This document shows, in pieces, positions 10,545-22,944 of a stretch of 64,000 nucleotides of DNA. The position numbers and the translations under genes were made by a program. A model generated the notes under the pieces. The model searched no databases and was not told where the DNA came from. It worked only from the letters and a program-made list of their open reading frames with translations. The stretch is from Vombatus ursinus (Eukaryota > Chordata > Mammalia > Diprotodontia > Vombatidae). The DNA lies in assembly GCF_900497805.2 (NCBI RefSeq), contig NW_020947390.1, positions 5,708,528 through 5,772,527 on the forward strand, read 5' to 3'. How positions within the stretch are numbered: the stretch's first letter is position 1; each line of letters starts with the position of its first letter.

Positions 10545-11265
10545 TAGTCAGTCAATAAACAATTATTAGTTGCCTACTATATGCCAAGTACTATAATAAG
10601 TGAGGGAGTGAAAAAGAGGGAAAAAGATAGCACCTTCTCTTGAGCAGCTTACAATCTAATAAGGGGGGGGAGAAAGCAAGCAAACAAATGTACACAAACA
10701 AGCTATATAGGGGTAGATTGCAAAAATTAGAGGGAAGGCACTAGAATTGGGGGAGCAGGGAAGGATTGGGAAAGGCTTCCTGAAGAATGTGAGATTTTAT
10801 TTGAGATTTAAAGAAAGCCAAGGAAGCCAGTAGGTGGAGATGAGTAGGGAGACCATTCCAGACATGAAGGATAGCCAGAGAAAAGGCCTGAAACCCAAGA
10901 AATGGAGCTTCTTGTATGTGAAACAGTCAGAAGACCAGTGTCACTGAATCAAATAGTACCTACAAGGTGGGGAGTAAGATGTACAAAGACTGGAAAGGTA
11001 ATAGGGGGCTAGGTTATGAAGGGCTTTGAACACCAAACAGAGGCTTTTGTATTTGATCCTGGAGGTGATAGGGAGCCACTGGAGGTCATTGAACAGAAGG
11101 AATGACATGGTTGGACCTGAAATTTAGGAAAATCATTTTGGTGGCTGAATGGAGGATTGAATGGAGTAAGAAGATTGAGGCAGGTGGACCACTAGCAGGC
11201 TATTGCAATTGTTCAGGCCTGAGTTGATGAGGGCCTATACCAAGTGGTGGTAATTAAATAAGACT
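10545..11265 (-). repeat. L2 LINE, ~0.7 kb
   Basis: Long antisense L2. It opens with the reversed tail (cctactatatgccaagtact, gcagcttacaatctaat) and runs through gaccattccagacatgaagg, ttatgaagggctttgaacac and ggtgatagggagccactgga to ctattgcaattgttcaggcc. It covers the 3' UTR and part of ORF2; stops are frequent. Confidence 0.88.
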
Positions 11266-11394
11266 AGAAAGTTAAGTAGGAGTCATATTGTGGAGGACTT
11301 CAAATATAAAACTGATGAGTTTATGTTTTATTCTCAGGGTAATAGGGAGCCATTGAAGACATATGAGTAGGGGGCCATTTGGCCAGATCTGTGC
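11266..11394 (-). repeat. Second L2 LINE, part 1
   Basis: A second antisense L2 starts again at ggaggacttcaaatataaaa and repeats ggtaatagggagccattgaa, text already passed in the first copy. It is broken by the 7SL retrocopy and resumes at 11611. Confidence 0.8.
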
Positions 11395-11406
11395 TTTAAT
11401 GAATAT

Positions 11407-11610
11407 CAATTTTGAAGCTAAGTTTGGCATCAGTATGGTGAGCCTTCAGGAGCAGAGAAGCTACCAGGTTGTCTAAGGAGGGGTGAACCAACTCAGGATA
11501 GAAATGGAGCAGGCCAAAGCTCCTGAGCCCATTAACAGTGGGGTTGGGCTCACGAGTAGCCCCATATACTTTCAATCTGAGCAAGATGGGGAGACCCAGT
11601 CTTTTTTTTT
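11407..11610 (+). pseudogene. RN7SL: 7SL (SRP RNA) retrocopy, 5' truncated
   Basis: Clear match to the second two-thirds of SRP RNA: ctaagtttggcatcagtatg, gtctaaggaggggtgaacca, gaaatggagcaggccaaagc, gagacccagtctttt. It starts near nt 105 of the ~300-nt RNA and ends in a T run like the natural terminator, without an A tail. It is flanked by a likely 12-bp target duplication, tttaatgaatat / tttaaggactat, which fits L1-aided retroposition. 5' Alu-domain and promoter sequence are absent, so it cannot make SRP RNA. Confidence 0.88.
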
Positions 11611-11900
11611 TTTAAGGACTATTACTTTGGCAGCTGTGAGGCGGATGAATTAGAGAGGCGATCAAATTAAGGCAAGGAGGCCAATTGGGTGACTATTGCT
11701 ATCATCCATTGAGACAGAAGGTAATGAAAGCCTGAACTAGGGTGGGGCCCATAGAAAGAAGATGGATGTGAGAATTGTTGTGAAGAAAGCATAAAGAAGA
11801 TCAGCAACTGATTGGCTATGAGCTGAGAAAGAATGAAGTAAAGGATGATAAGAACCTGGGTGATGGGCAAGTATAGTGATACTCTTAATGGAACGTGGAT
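11611..11900 (-). repeat. Second L2 LINE, part 2
   Basis: Continuation after the 7SL insert: attactttggcagctgtgag, aatgaaagcctgaactaggg, gcaactgattggctatgagc. Removing 11407-11610 plus one target copy restores the L2 reading order. Confidence 0.75.
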
Positions 11901-12449
11901 GTAAGTTTCTTGTTTCCTGCACTTCTCTCTCATGCTTCCCAACTGTGAGCCGTTTAATTGATGATTCAAACCCTCCATTCCAGAGATAGCAGTGGAGGGG
12001 AAAAGAGGAAAAAAAAAAAACAATCTATGGGGACAGGCTCATCAGCAGGATAAAATTCACATTCACTTCCCTATCACTTCTGATTAAAATGCCACTTGGG
12101 AAGCCCAGAGCCTTCATTTGGAAATGATCCGCATCCACAACAAAAGGTTAATTAGGGAGCCACCATTTCTGACTTGGCAATCAGAGCTAAGTTCAGCCTG
12201 CTAGGTCATATTTATGGGGAACCAAGGGAACAATGACAAGACTCAGAAGTGGAATTCTCCTCTTTCAGGGGGTCCTTCTTTTAGGAGCCTTGATAACTGT
12301 CATCTGAAACCCAGGCACTGCTGGATTGGATTTTCCCTCTAAGTATGGGGACCAGAAGCTCATAAAGGAACCCTGGGTGGTGTCAGCAAAGGAAGTGGGT
12401 TAGGGATGCCCAGGGAGAAAAAGAACATAACAAGAGGATTGTGGGTCTA
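11901..12449. other. No feature recognised
   Basis: Non-repetitive sequence; an A run at 12010. No protein or RNA similarity seen. Confidence 0.4.
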
Positions 12450-12628
12450 GGCAGGAGCTCTTAACCTGGGGTCCATGAACTTGTTTTTTGGATAACTATA
12501 TTGTAATATAACTGAATTCCTTGTTAATCCTATGATTTTTACAATTAAAAATGGCTCAGAGAAGTTCATAGGCTTCACCAGATTGGCAAAAGGGTCCATG
12601 ATATGCAAAAAGGTTAAGCACTTCTGAT
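12450..12628. mobile_element. hAT-like non-autonomous DNA transposon
   Basis: The ends are inverted copies: gagctcttaacctggggtcc on the left, and gggtccatgat...aggttaagcacttct on the right. The interior has gttcataggcttcaccagat. This matches an old mammalian MITE type known by its 'ttcttaacctggggtcc' ends. No transposase; target duplication not readable. Confidence 0.65.
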
Positions 12629-12654
12629 CTTGTATTTCTTTCAGCAAAATCTCT

Positions 12655-12708
12655 CTCTCTCCATATATACACACACACATATATATATATACACACACAC
12701 ATATCATA
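12655..12708. repeat. TA/CA microsatellite
   Basis: Mixed (CA)n and (TA)n. Open frames of 60-90 codons across it on both strands are artefacts. Confidence 0.9.
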
Positions 12709-13367
12709 TCTATGTATCAGGGGCACACATGTACAGAGCAAATCATGCCTTCAATGAAGCAGAAGGACCAGTATACTCTAGGGATACAATCAACCATGCA
12801 GGTTTCTCCACTGATTTGGGGTTCTTTCTTGCTCTATTCTTTCTGCCAGATGCCACTATTGTCACTACTCTCTACTGAGCATCTTCTCTTGCCATTGCTG
12901 CTTCTTCTCTTTGTTACCTTCTCCTGGTCCTTGAGTACATGGAAGGGGGAAGGGTATAGCATATCTTTGGCTTGAAAACCCCAAAGGCTCTTTTGTGTTG
13001 TGAAGCCCTAAGTTGTGTTTAGTTCTTTTGTGTTGTGAACTCCCTAGTCAGTCTCACCCAGTCAGCTAGCTAGGAAAGGCAAGTTTTTCATTTGAAGCAC
13101 TATTCAGGGATTCATGGATTTATGGATTTGTGTATGTTGATCCCTGTCTTCTGAAGTACAGTTGAAAAATCCCTTTGGACACCTATCAAATCTTGTCATT
13201 AGTTGATGTCTTTTCAAAACATAGCAGAACTGAAAAGAAGCTGTATGAAGCTGGGGTTCAGGTTTCTTTTCAATCTTCATAATGGCCCAGGTTGTCATGC
13301 AGGTCACCTTGGTGCAGCTAGAAGGCCTGGCATACCTGGCAACATGAGTCCTAATGCCTTTCTTCTA

Positions 13368-13570
13368 CTTATGTGGTATAGTGGAGATAGCACTAGTTCT
13401 AGATTTGGAAGACCTGGTTCAAACTCCACCTTTAATGCTTACTCTCTCTGTGACCTTGGACAAGACAAATCACTTAACCTCTCCAGGCCTCAATGTTTTT
13501 ATTCTCTCTCTCTCTCTCTCTGTAAAATGAGGGTTTTGTGCTATACAGCCCCTGAGGCTCCTTCTATGCC
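13368..13570 (+). repeat. MIR SINE
   Basis: Sense MIR: tggtatagtggagatagcac, gaagacctggttcaaactcc, cacttaacctctccaggcct, with a (TC)n expansion at 13503-13521, then tgtaaaatgaggg. 12709-13367 to its left holds nothing recognised. Confidence 0.85.
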
Positions 13571-13664
13571 TTGCTTATCCTTATATTCTTTAAAATATTT
13601 CCATAGATAAAAATGTTGGTTGAATGAATGAGTAAATGGATGAGTGAAATGTGTGTTCTTTAAT

Positions 13665-13915
13665 AGTAGCATTTATTTATTTATTTATTAGGTTTGTGAA
13701 ACTTTTCATACACATTAAAATGATTCATTTGTGCCTCAGGATAATGCAGTGAAGTAGGTACCACAGACGTTAATTATCCTCATTGTACAGTTAAAGGAAA
13801 TGAAAGCTCAGAGGTGAGTAACCAGCTTTGGTCACACAACTCATACCAGAAGGAACTCAGGACTTCCTGACTCCAAGACCACCAAGTTATGTTGCCCATA
13901 TACTTTTACAAAGGT
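13665..13915 (-). repeat. MIR SINE
   Basis: Antisense MIR, worn: ttatcctcattgtacagtta, gtcacacaactcatacc, gacttcctgactccaagacc. A (TTTA)n tract sits at its left edge. Confidence 0.7.
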
Positions 13916-14089
13916 ATGTAACACAATATGAACTGCTTTACATTACTAATATTTTGTACAAGTTTTGTGAGAGAGTATAGGGATGGCACTTGTGATTTCA
14001 TCCATACAGGGAAAGAAACTCCAGTTGAAGAAACCCATCAATGGGTGTTGGTGACTTTTCTGGAACTTAGAATCCTAAAGAGTTTCTTG

Positions 14090-14175
14090 GGACATTAAAG
14101 CTTAAGTGATTTGTGCAGGGTCACATAGAAGTGGGACTTGAACCCAGTTTTGAGTCTCTCTAACCAGTATATCAT
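14090..14175 (-). repeat. MIR SINE fragment
   Basis: Short antisense piece: taagtgatttgtgcagggtc, acttgaacccagttttgag. Confidence 0.65.
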
Positions 14176-14194
14176 ACTGACTCTATTCAGAGGT

Positions 14195-14360
14195 GAAATA
14201 GATAGCCTTGGAAGGAAGTAGGTTCTCCCTCACTGGAAATCTTAAAGCAAAAGTTGGATTAAAATTCATTATGTTCTAGTGGGGACTCTTTTTATGTATG
14301 GTTTGGACTAGCTGGCTGCTGAGATACCTTTGAAATCTGAAAATCTGTGAATCACACAGG
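14195..14360 (+). repeat. L3/CR1 LINE 3' fragment
   Basis: Sense L3/CR1: tctccctcactggaaatctt, aagcaaaagttggatta, ggtttggactagctggctgc, ending near gaaaatctgtgaa, the CR1-type terminus. Confidence 0.7.
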
Positions 14361-14564
14361 CACCTGAATGAATGACCTCTAAGGTCTCTCTAAACCTAAC
14401 GTTCTACGATTCTGTGGCCCTATAAATAAAATGTACAATTACAAAGGCAACGCGGTTTGTGTCCTAAAAGTTAAGAGTTTTACGTGAGAATTTATGTTAG
14501 GGATTTTTTTTTCCATTAAGAGAAAACATCTCTGAAATTATAATGGAAACTATAGTAGAATATA

Positions 14565-14665
14565 CATTCCCTGAGGGTAGGGACTGTGTCCTTTTTATTT
14601 ATAATCCCAACACCTAGCATAGTGCTTAGCACAAACTAGGTATTTAATAAATGCTAGTTGGCAAA
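14565..14665 (+). repeat. L2 LINE 3' end
   Basis: Sense L2 tail: cctgagggtagggactgtgt, cacctagcatagtgcttagc, taggtatttaataaatgcta. Confidence 0.8.
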
Positions 14666-14669
14666 TTGA

Positions 14670-15640
14670 AGTCAAGAATGGTTCTACATACAGACAACCT
14701 TTTCTGGAATTACTTTCCTGTATGGTATATAATAGCTCAGCCTGTATGATATATTGCAGAATTTCATGGCACAGCCCCTGAATATGCTTCTTAGCATTTC
14801 TGCTAAACAAGACTAATGACAAACTGTACGCATCCCCAGGAGATATTATTTAGATCAATGAGAAGGTGCTCAAAAAGATCATGAACTTCTCAGAAGAAAA
14901 GTGCCAGACTCTCATTACCAAGTTCATGGAAGAAATGTTTTTACAGTCACCTTTGGGGCAGAGAACAGCCAACCATTCTCTCAGCACCAGTCACACTATG
15001 CTTACCGACTTTTGCTTGGGAAAAGTAGCTGCCTTCTGACACAGCATCTGCCTAAGCTCTCAGGCAACGGGCCCTCTCGCATGCTCTGATGTGGAAAATC
15101 AATCTTGATTCCCAGAAGACAGAGCAACTGTTACCGAAGGTCACAGAACGATAGCAGTTGCTTTCCTGTAATAGCATCTAGAAAAAGGGTTTCTGTCAGC
15201 CCTGACGGATTTACGACTCTGCCCTGCCTGTAGCTCCTCCCTGCAAATACCCAGAAGGAGAAAGGTGCTCAAACCATTCCAGATGTTCATTGTCAGAGAA
15301 AAGGCAGACTGAGTGATAGGTTATTACTTTAGTCTTTTCAACATTTGCTGGCATTTCAATTCTACTTCATTTCAAAAGGTTTCAATTTTTGGAACCTTAT
15401 TTCGTAACATGCAGCCTCTCCAACAAACAAACAAGGATAGAAATGTTCATTTTTAGCCCCGCAAAAAAGAATAACTCCATAACCATAGAGTGAGTAGAGT
15501 TGTATCCTAATTTTCTCACTGGTCATACCAATTTTATTGTTTCTATTTTTGACAGTGGCACCGTCATTCTCCTAGTCCTTAGCGTTGGAAAGCTTAGGAT
15601 ATCTCTGATTAATTCAATTCAAATTGCACTAATCAAACAG
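14670..15640. other. Repeat-free stretch, no gene seen
   Basis: Nearly 1 kb without repeats, somewhat GC-richer than average around 14990-15280. Frames are short and unrecognised. It could hold regulatory DNA; nothing specific can be shown. Confidence 0.35.
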
Positions 15641-15644
15641 GCGT

Positions 15645-16130
15645 ACTTGCTGTTCCTCAGTCCAAGGCACTTCATGTCCCACTTTCCTACCTCTGCATAT
15701 GCTGACCTCATACATGGAATGCCTTCCCTCCTCACCTCTGCCTCTTGATGTGAATTTATAAGTCCTGGAGGGCATGGACCGTCTTGCCTTCTTATTCATA
15801 TCCCTAGTGCCTCATATAGTTTCTGTCATACAGTAAGTACTGGAAATTGTGTTTTGATTGAATTTAATAGATATTTGTTGAAGCCCTATGTGTAAAGCAC
15901 AGTGATAGGTGACTAACCTTCCTCCTTATCAATTAGTTGCCAAGACTTGGTGCTTCTTCTTTCAAACTCTCTCTCATACCTGTCCTTTCCTCTTTATTCT
16001 CACTATTACCTTTAGTACAGATTCTCATCATTCCATACTTGTATCTAAAACAATTTTCCCCAAACATTGCTTCAATCTTGAATTGTTCTTCACCAGTGTT
16101 TCTGATGCAACAAAGTTAATCTAGTTACTA
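15645..16130 (+). repeat. L2 LINE fragments
   Basis: Sense L2 pieces. 15645-15860 covers ttgctgttcctcagtccaag, catggaatgccttccctcct and ctcacctctgcctcttgatg. 15915-16125 has the upstream L2 text (cttatcaattagttgccaag, attctcatcattccatactt). A short reversed L2 tip lies between (15868-15912). The order suggests two insertions. Confidence 0.7.
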
Positions 16131-16294
16131 TCCACTGCACCTCCCCCTTTCCCCACTTATAATTTCCTCCCTATTCTTTTCTGTGAACCCTTGTTCATCA
16201 CCTCCTTTTAGACCTACTTCAAGGGGTCCATTCATAACTAACCTCCATTCATGACTAGTCTCTATTCTACTTTTCTCTGATTCCCCTCTGCATT

Positions 16295-16331
<37 letters not shown>

Positions 16332-16362
16332 TTGTATACATATGTATACAAACACACACATA
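16295..16362. repeat. TG/TA microsatellite
   Basis: (TG)n of about 17 units followed by tatgt and (CA)n. Low-complexity frames cross it on both strands. Confidence 0.95.
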
Positions 16363-16479
16363 TATAGTCTCCCTGGAAGATAAGGATAATATTATATCCT
16401 CATTCCTCAGGGAGATATGCTTCCTTCCTCCCACAAATTGTCATGGCACTTTCCACTCTTTATGCACTATGGTTCTGCG

Positions 16480-16635
16480 TTATTGGTATTTGTAGACTTA
16501 TCTTCCCTATCAGACTATAGGTTCCATGTGGAAACTGTAGGTCTTATGTCTTAACCATTTCCTGTATTCTCCACAGCCTTTTACAAGGCCTTAAATATCA
16601 TAGGTAATTCATAATTGTTTATTGATGATTTATTG
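16480..16635 (+). repeat. Possible L2 3' end
   Basis: Weak resemblance to the L2 tail (ctatcagactataggttcca). Heavily diverged. A diverged MIR-like scrap lies near 16880-16920. Confidence 0.4.
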
Positions 16636-17099
16636 TTTATAATATTTATTTAATTTAATAGGAAAAATATCTGGAGATGTGCTAAATCCACAGTGAAATC
16701 TTTAAGTTTGAAGATTATACTAAGCTCTTTTGATTGGGAAAATCTAAGATGTAATGTGCATAAAGTTTTTGCTAAGATAGAAAACTTGCAAATGAGCTTT
16801 GATGTGACCAAGAGAAAAGTCATGCACTTCAAGAAAAATATCCAAATGGTACTCATAAGAGGATAGGCTCTGAGCCATCATGAAGTCTCAGAGGTGGAAG
16901 GGAGCTTAGAAATCATCTTGTTTAGTTTGTAACTGACACCATGTACCACAATGTGGCATAGGGTCCTGAGAATTGGTCATATAAATTTTACTTGAAGAGC
17001 TCCATTGGAGAATAAACCCCTACATGCTGAGACAAGATCTAGTCCTTGGTCACTTAAGACTCAGGAAGCACATGTGAACACATTTCTAAAGTTTACTAT

Positions 17100-18055
<956 letters not shown>

Positions 18056-18069
18056 GGAATAATTTGAAA

Positions 18070-18270
18070 TAATTGAACTCATAGGATTATATAGAGAGAT
18101 CTAGAAGGGATATTAGTAGACATTTAGAAGGGATGTTAGGCCCTCATTTTATCAATGGAAATGAAGCACAGAGATGTTACGTGACATAACTAGAGCTATG
18201 CAGCAAGTGAATGTCTGAGGCAGGATTTTCCCCCAGGTCTTCCTGACTATAAGTATGAATATCATCTATC
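18070..18270 (-). repeat. MIR SINE
   Basis: Antisense: gatctagaagggatattagt, ccctcattttatcaatggaa, gtgaatgtctgaggcaggat, ccaggtcttcctgactataa. Confidence 0.8.
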
Positions 18271-18734
18271 TGTCTCCTTGAATCAATCAAGCTATTGTAT
18301 GAGAGACTTGGTCATGTCCTAAGAAATGGATATAAAAGGTAGGTGCTATCTCAGAACCAAAAACCATAGGTTTATATTCAAGAGGTTAGGACAAGCATGG
18401 TTTTCCACCCTACCTCTGGGAAGCAAAGGTAGGACTGAGTTGACAGAGATGAGAGATATCATTAAGGATTATTGTTTCTACCAGCATCATGGAGTGGAAG
18501 ACCTGGGCTTAGTGACATCCTGAGAAAAGGCCACCTCTTTCCCCATATTCTGCTCCCAGTACCTGTCTATCCACAAATACTTTCTTTTCCCAAATGCTTC
18601 TAGTAAACTGAATTTTCCCTCAACTACAAAGAGACCAGAGGCTAACTAGAAATACATATACATGTAAAATTATTCAGAAAGTTCAATCTCTGTCTAAATA
18701 TCAAGAATTTCTCTAATGACTTACTACTATTGTG

Positions 18735-18970
18735 GGGCAGCTAGGTGGCACAGTGTATAGAGTGCTGGATCTGGGGTTGGGAAGACTTCTTTCTGAGTTC
18801 AAATCTGGCCTCTGACACATACTAGCTCTGTGATCCTGGGAAAGTCACTTAACTCTGCCTCATCTGTAAAATAAGCTGGTGAAGGAAATGACAAACTACT
18901 CCAGTATCTTGGCCAAGAAAACTTGGGGTCACAAAGAGTTAGACCTGACTAAAAGGACTGAACAACAACA
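18735..18970 (+). repeat. Marsupial MIR-related SINE, long-tailed type
   Basis: Sense, near full length: ggggcagctaggtggcacag, gagttcaaatctggcctctg, ctggtgaaggaaatgacaaa, ccagtatcttggccaagaaa, ggactgaacaacaac. Confidence 0.92.
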
Positions 18971-20297
18971 CCACTATTGTGGCTGAACTCATATTTTTTT
19001 TTGTCTAAAATAAACTCCTTAAAACTAAAAAGGAAGGAATCACATGGACCTTAGGGACCTTAGGGATTGCATTATCCTTCCCCTCCTTAAAATGAGTTAA
19101 TTATTGTAACAGGGTAGTACGCTAGTTAAAAAGTTATCATAATAGCCCCAGCAAGACAAAATGAGAGCTCTCATCAGAGAGGAAGGAAAAGCAATCATGA
19201 AGATATCCTGAAGATAGAATTAATACAATTTAGCAAGGAGAGGGGTGATTGATAGGGAAGAGTCAGAAGTTTCAAGCTTAGTGATAGAGAGAATGGTGGT
19301 CCCATGAACAAAACCGAAGAAGTCAGGAGGAGATGCTTCTTGGGGGAAGATGCTGACCCTGCTCTAGGACATGCTGAGTATAAGGTACCTGCTGATGGGA
19401 GAAATATCCAGGCAGAGCTACTCATTATGTCCAGAAGGATGAATCTGAGGAGAATGGGAAAGATCTGCAACAATTCAATATAAGAAATACAGAGTAACTT
19501 GAGAGTTGAGGAAAAGATTGTGCTTTTAAAGTTGTGAGGTTTTTGTTTGTTTTAAGATTACAAATGCTTATTAAAGACCATGCTAAACAACAACCCACTA
19601 AATACCCAGAGGTCCACATATTGGCCCTAAATTTAGCCACAAATTCTTGGAAAATGAAAGCCTAACACCCTACAATGTTAAAAAAAATAGTTTGTCATCT
19701 CTGTTTTCTTTGCAATTTGCGACAGTATTTGCAGGTTCCATCCATATTACTCTTTCTGGTTTGGCACCTTTCACTGGCATCTGCCACAGAGACTGTGTGC
19801 TGGAGACTAGAATTTACTGCCTTATCACTGCAGTTCTCCATTCCTGTCCCCCCTCCTCCTCCTCCCCCTAGGTAACTCTAGTGGCTCTAGGAAGATTCAT
19901 AGGTTGCCTATCACCTGCAGGGTTGAGCAGCTGGAAATGAATTGGCTTAAAATCCTGGCTTTTATTCACCAAAATGCTGCTCATACTCCATCCCTCTGCC
20001 TTTACAGCAAACATTAGGAGAATACAAATAGTTGACAGCACACTTACATATTGCAGTCTTTCAACAGAGCTTTCAAAGCAAAAATTTCCACTTCACATGT
20101 CTAGGAAGCAGCGCAGTGTGAAGCCTGGAGTTCTCATTTGCATGTCAATACCAAGAAAGCTTCCTCCCTTCCCCACACCCCACAGTAATTTCTGATCAGT
20201 GCTGGTAGAGGCAGCACAAAGTGAAAGGCTTAGGTGTCCCTGTGACTTTCCAGTTTCCTCTGAAACTGTTCTTGCTGAGGTCTGAGGTTCAGATCTA
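18971..20297. other. Mostly unassigned sequence
   Basis: Only a scrap of antisense MIR (about 19030-19085) is seen. The minus-strand 92-codon frame at 19195-19473 and shorter frames have no family resemblance. Confidence 0.4.
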
Positions 20298-20455
20298 GAA
20301 GAGACCTTAAAGACCAGTCTCATTTTACAGATGAGGAAACTGAGGCCAAAAGGGGAAACTATTTGTCCAAGTCAAACAAGTGAGAAGTTGCAAAGCTAAA
20401 ACTTGAATCCAGGTCCTCTGTCCCCCAAATCCAGGATCCTTTCCATTGTATTACA
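20298..20455 (-). repeat. MIR SINE
   Basis: Antisense: gagaccttaaagaccagtct, cattttacagatgaggaaac, tgaatccaggtcctctgtcc. A G-rich run (20459-20478) follows, then a sense MIR scrap at 20615-20700. Confidence 0.85.
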
Positions 20456-20756
20456 TTGGTGGGGGGGGTGGGGGGGAGAGCAGAACTGTGTTCTTGGTAC
20501 TAAATTTTAAATATGGTTTCCTTCCCAATGGAAACCTCCTTTCAATTCTGTCAGGCCCTCTTCCAGGTGAAAGCTGGTTATAAGTAGCAGTGAGCATTAC
20601 CTTCACCAAATAACACTTTAGAGGAGAGTTGTGTAGTGGATAGAGGGCTGCACTTGGAGTCAGAGAGTCCTAAAATTCAATTTCTCCTCCATCCTTTACT
20701 ATCTGTGATGAGTAGCACGGAAGTCAACAGTTCTCCTGAGGTACAAGTTAACTTCC

Positions 20757-20787
20757 TAAACATGTTGGGCCATCTCCAGTCATCCTG

Positions 20788-20880
<93 letters not shown>

Positions 20881-21155
20881 ACCCACATATATATATGTAT
20901 ATAAACACATATACGTATATATATATAAGGTTACTGAATCTATCTATCTAACTCTCTATCTATCTGTCAATCTATCTATCTACCTATCTATTTATCTATC
21001 TATATCTGTCTACTGGACCCAGATGGGTCTGGAGGAAAAAGTGAGCCTGGTGACTTTGTGCAGCCCTCCCTCGCTTAAATCCAATTCACTTGCAAGCCAT
21101 GGTGTCACCTTCCTGATGTCATGGTCCTCTTTGAGAAGGAAGGACAAACAACTCC
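20757..21155 (-). repeat. SINE (gaagaggacc type) with internal microsatellite
   Basis: Antisense SINE whose left part (gggccatctccagtcatcct) and right part (ctactggacccagatgggtc to ggaaggacaaacaa) are separated by about 220 bp of (AT)n, (AC)n, TA-rich and (TATC)n repeats. Other copies read gatgaatatctggccac at that point, so the repeat grew inside the SINE. Confidence 0.88.
20790..21008. repeat. Compound microsatellite (AT)n(AC)n(TATC)n
   Basis: About 22 AT units, about 23 AC units, a TA-rich bridge and TATC-type tetranucleotides. Expected to be highly length-polymorphic. Confidence 0.97.
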
Positions 21156-21579
21156 CTAAAACTTACTTATCTACTGTGTTAGGCAGGTTGCAATCTAGGA
21201 CTGTGGGAGACTGAGTTCCCATGCTGGAGTCCCACCCCTAGGTCCCAACATTGAAAATCCTGCATTTACTTTCAGGAATGTAACAGAATATTAATGAATC
21301 ATGAAGACTTGTAGCAACATAATGCAGAGAAACAAAAGCAGACAAAATATACACAGTGACTTCTTTTAAACAAATGGTAAACCACTAAAGTGTAACATTG
21401 CATGTCTGTCAGGAGCAATCGCTCTTTTATGTTATTTTGCTTAACTATTTTTTTCACAAATTGCACTTTGGGTAGAATTAATTATGAGCTGTCTGTGAGT
21501 GCATATGGTGTCAAAACTAATCAATTTTTTTAAAGCCCTGAAGCATTTCTCCCTTCTAACTCTGCCAGTATGCTGGAGA

Positions 21580-22157
21580 ATCAGTCAATCAAGAAACATT
21601 TCCTGAGCATATATATCAGGCACCGTGCTAAGCTTTGGGGATACAAAGAGTCAAAAGACAGTTTCTGTCCTCAATGACCTCACAGGCTAATGGAAGAAAA
21701 AACAACAAAAGTAATATACACGCATATGTATGTGTGGGTATATATGTATATGTATGTATGTATATATATGTATACACACACACACACACACACGATTAGG
21801 ATATAATTAACAGAAGGAAAGTAGACTTAAGAAGGTTTGGGAAAGGATTCCTGTAGAAGATTAGATTTTACTTGCTATTTCAAGGAACCCAGGAAAGCTA
21901 GTAGGCAGAGATGAGGAGGGAGAAAATTCCAAGCACAAGGGACAGCCAAGGGAAATACCTGGAACTGAGAGATGGAGTGCTTTGTTTGTAGAACAGCAAA
22001 GGAGCCAGTGTCATTGGATTTGAGAGCACATAATGGGGAATAAAATGTGAGAAGACTGGAAAGGTAGGAGGGAGCTAAGTTATGAATAGCTTTGAATCTC
22101 AGGCAGAAGATTTATATTTGATCTTGGAGGTGATAGAGAGCCCCTGGAGTATACTGA

Positions 22158-22190
<33 letters not shown>

Positions 22191-22775
22191 TGTATGTGAC
22201 ATGGTTAGACTTGTATTTTAGGAAAATCACTTTAATGGCTGAATGGAGGATGTGTTAGAATAGGGGGAGACTTGAATCAGTCAGACCCACCAGCAGCCTA
22301 TTGCAATAATCTAAACAGGAGGTGGTAAGTGCCTGCACTAGAGTGGTGGCAATGTCAGAGGAGAGAATGGGGCATATTTGAGACTTGTTGCAAAGATGAA
22401 ATCAACAGGCCTTGGCAACAGATTGGATATAGGGGAGGGGTGAGAGATTGTGAGGAGTCAAGGATGACACTAAAGTTGAGAGCTTGAGGAACTGGGAAGA
22501 TGAGGTTGACTTCTATAGTAATAGAAAATTAAGAGGAGGGGAGTGACTGGAGGGGGGAAGATAATGAATTTAGTTTTTGATATGTTGAGTTTAAGATGTC
22601 TACTGGACATCCAGTTGGAGATGTCTGAAAGGCAGATGATGGAGATGTGAGCTTGGAGGTCAACAGAAAGGTTAGAGCAGGAGAGGTGGACTTAAGAATT
22701 CACAACATTGCAGTGGTAAGTAAACCCAGGGGAGCTAATGAGATCACCAAGTGAAATAGTATAGATGTTAGATGT
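21580..22775 (-). repeat. L2 LINE, ~1.2 kb, with two microsatellites
   Basis: The longest L2 copy here, antisense. It runs from caggcaccgtgctaagcttt through tatgaatagctttgaatctc, gcctattgcaataatctaaa and aaggatgacactaaagttga to gttgagtttaagatgtctac and gagctaatgagatcaccaag, so it reaches well into ORF2. Simple repeats interrupt it at 21715-21795 (TATG/CA) and 22155-22198 (TG). Coding capacity is lost. Confidence 0.9.
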
Positions 22776-22944
22776 GATTACTGTGTTGAATGGTTTGGCT
22801 TAACAGATCTGTTTGTTTTTGTTTTGTTTTGCTACAAAGGCACATTCTAGGTAGTGGTGGAATTATATCAGGAAATGTCTGTGATATAAATAAAATCAAA
22901 GGATATCATAAAAATTTCCAAAAATGTGTGTGTGTGTGATGAAT

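Noticed and set aside
10545-11265. Novel long non-coding repeat family shared by 10.5, 21.6 and 29.9 kb
   Set aside because: On reading the opposite strand all three are L2 ORF2 plus 3' UTR in antisense, ending with the usual L2 tail.
13203-13610. 135-codon frame with ATG
   Set aside because: It runs into a MIR (TNS-like text from gttcaaactcc and the TC tract) and shows no domain.
13681-13692. TTTATT/AATAAA signals as gene 3' ends
   Set aside because: The many AATAAA motifs sit at L2 and MIR tails or in simple repeats.
20459-20478. G-quadruplex-forming run
   Set aside because: The G-run is broken by single T residues and is an isolated low-complexity tract; no context suggests function.
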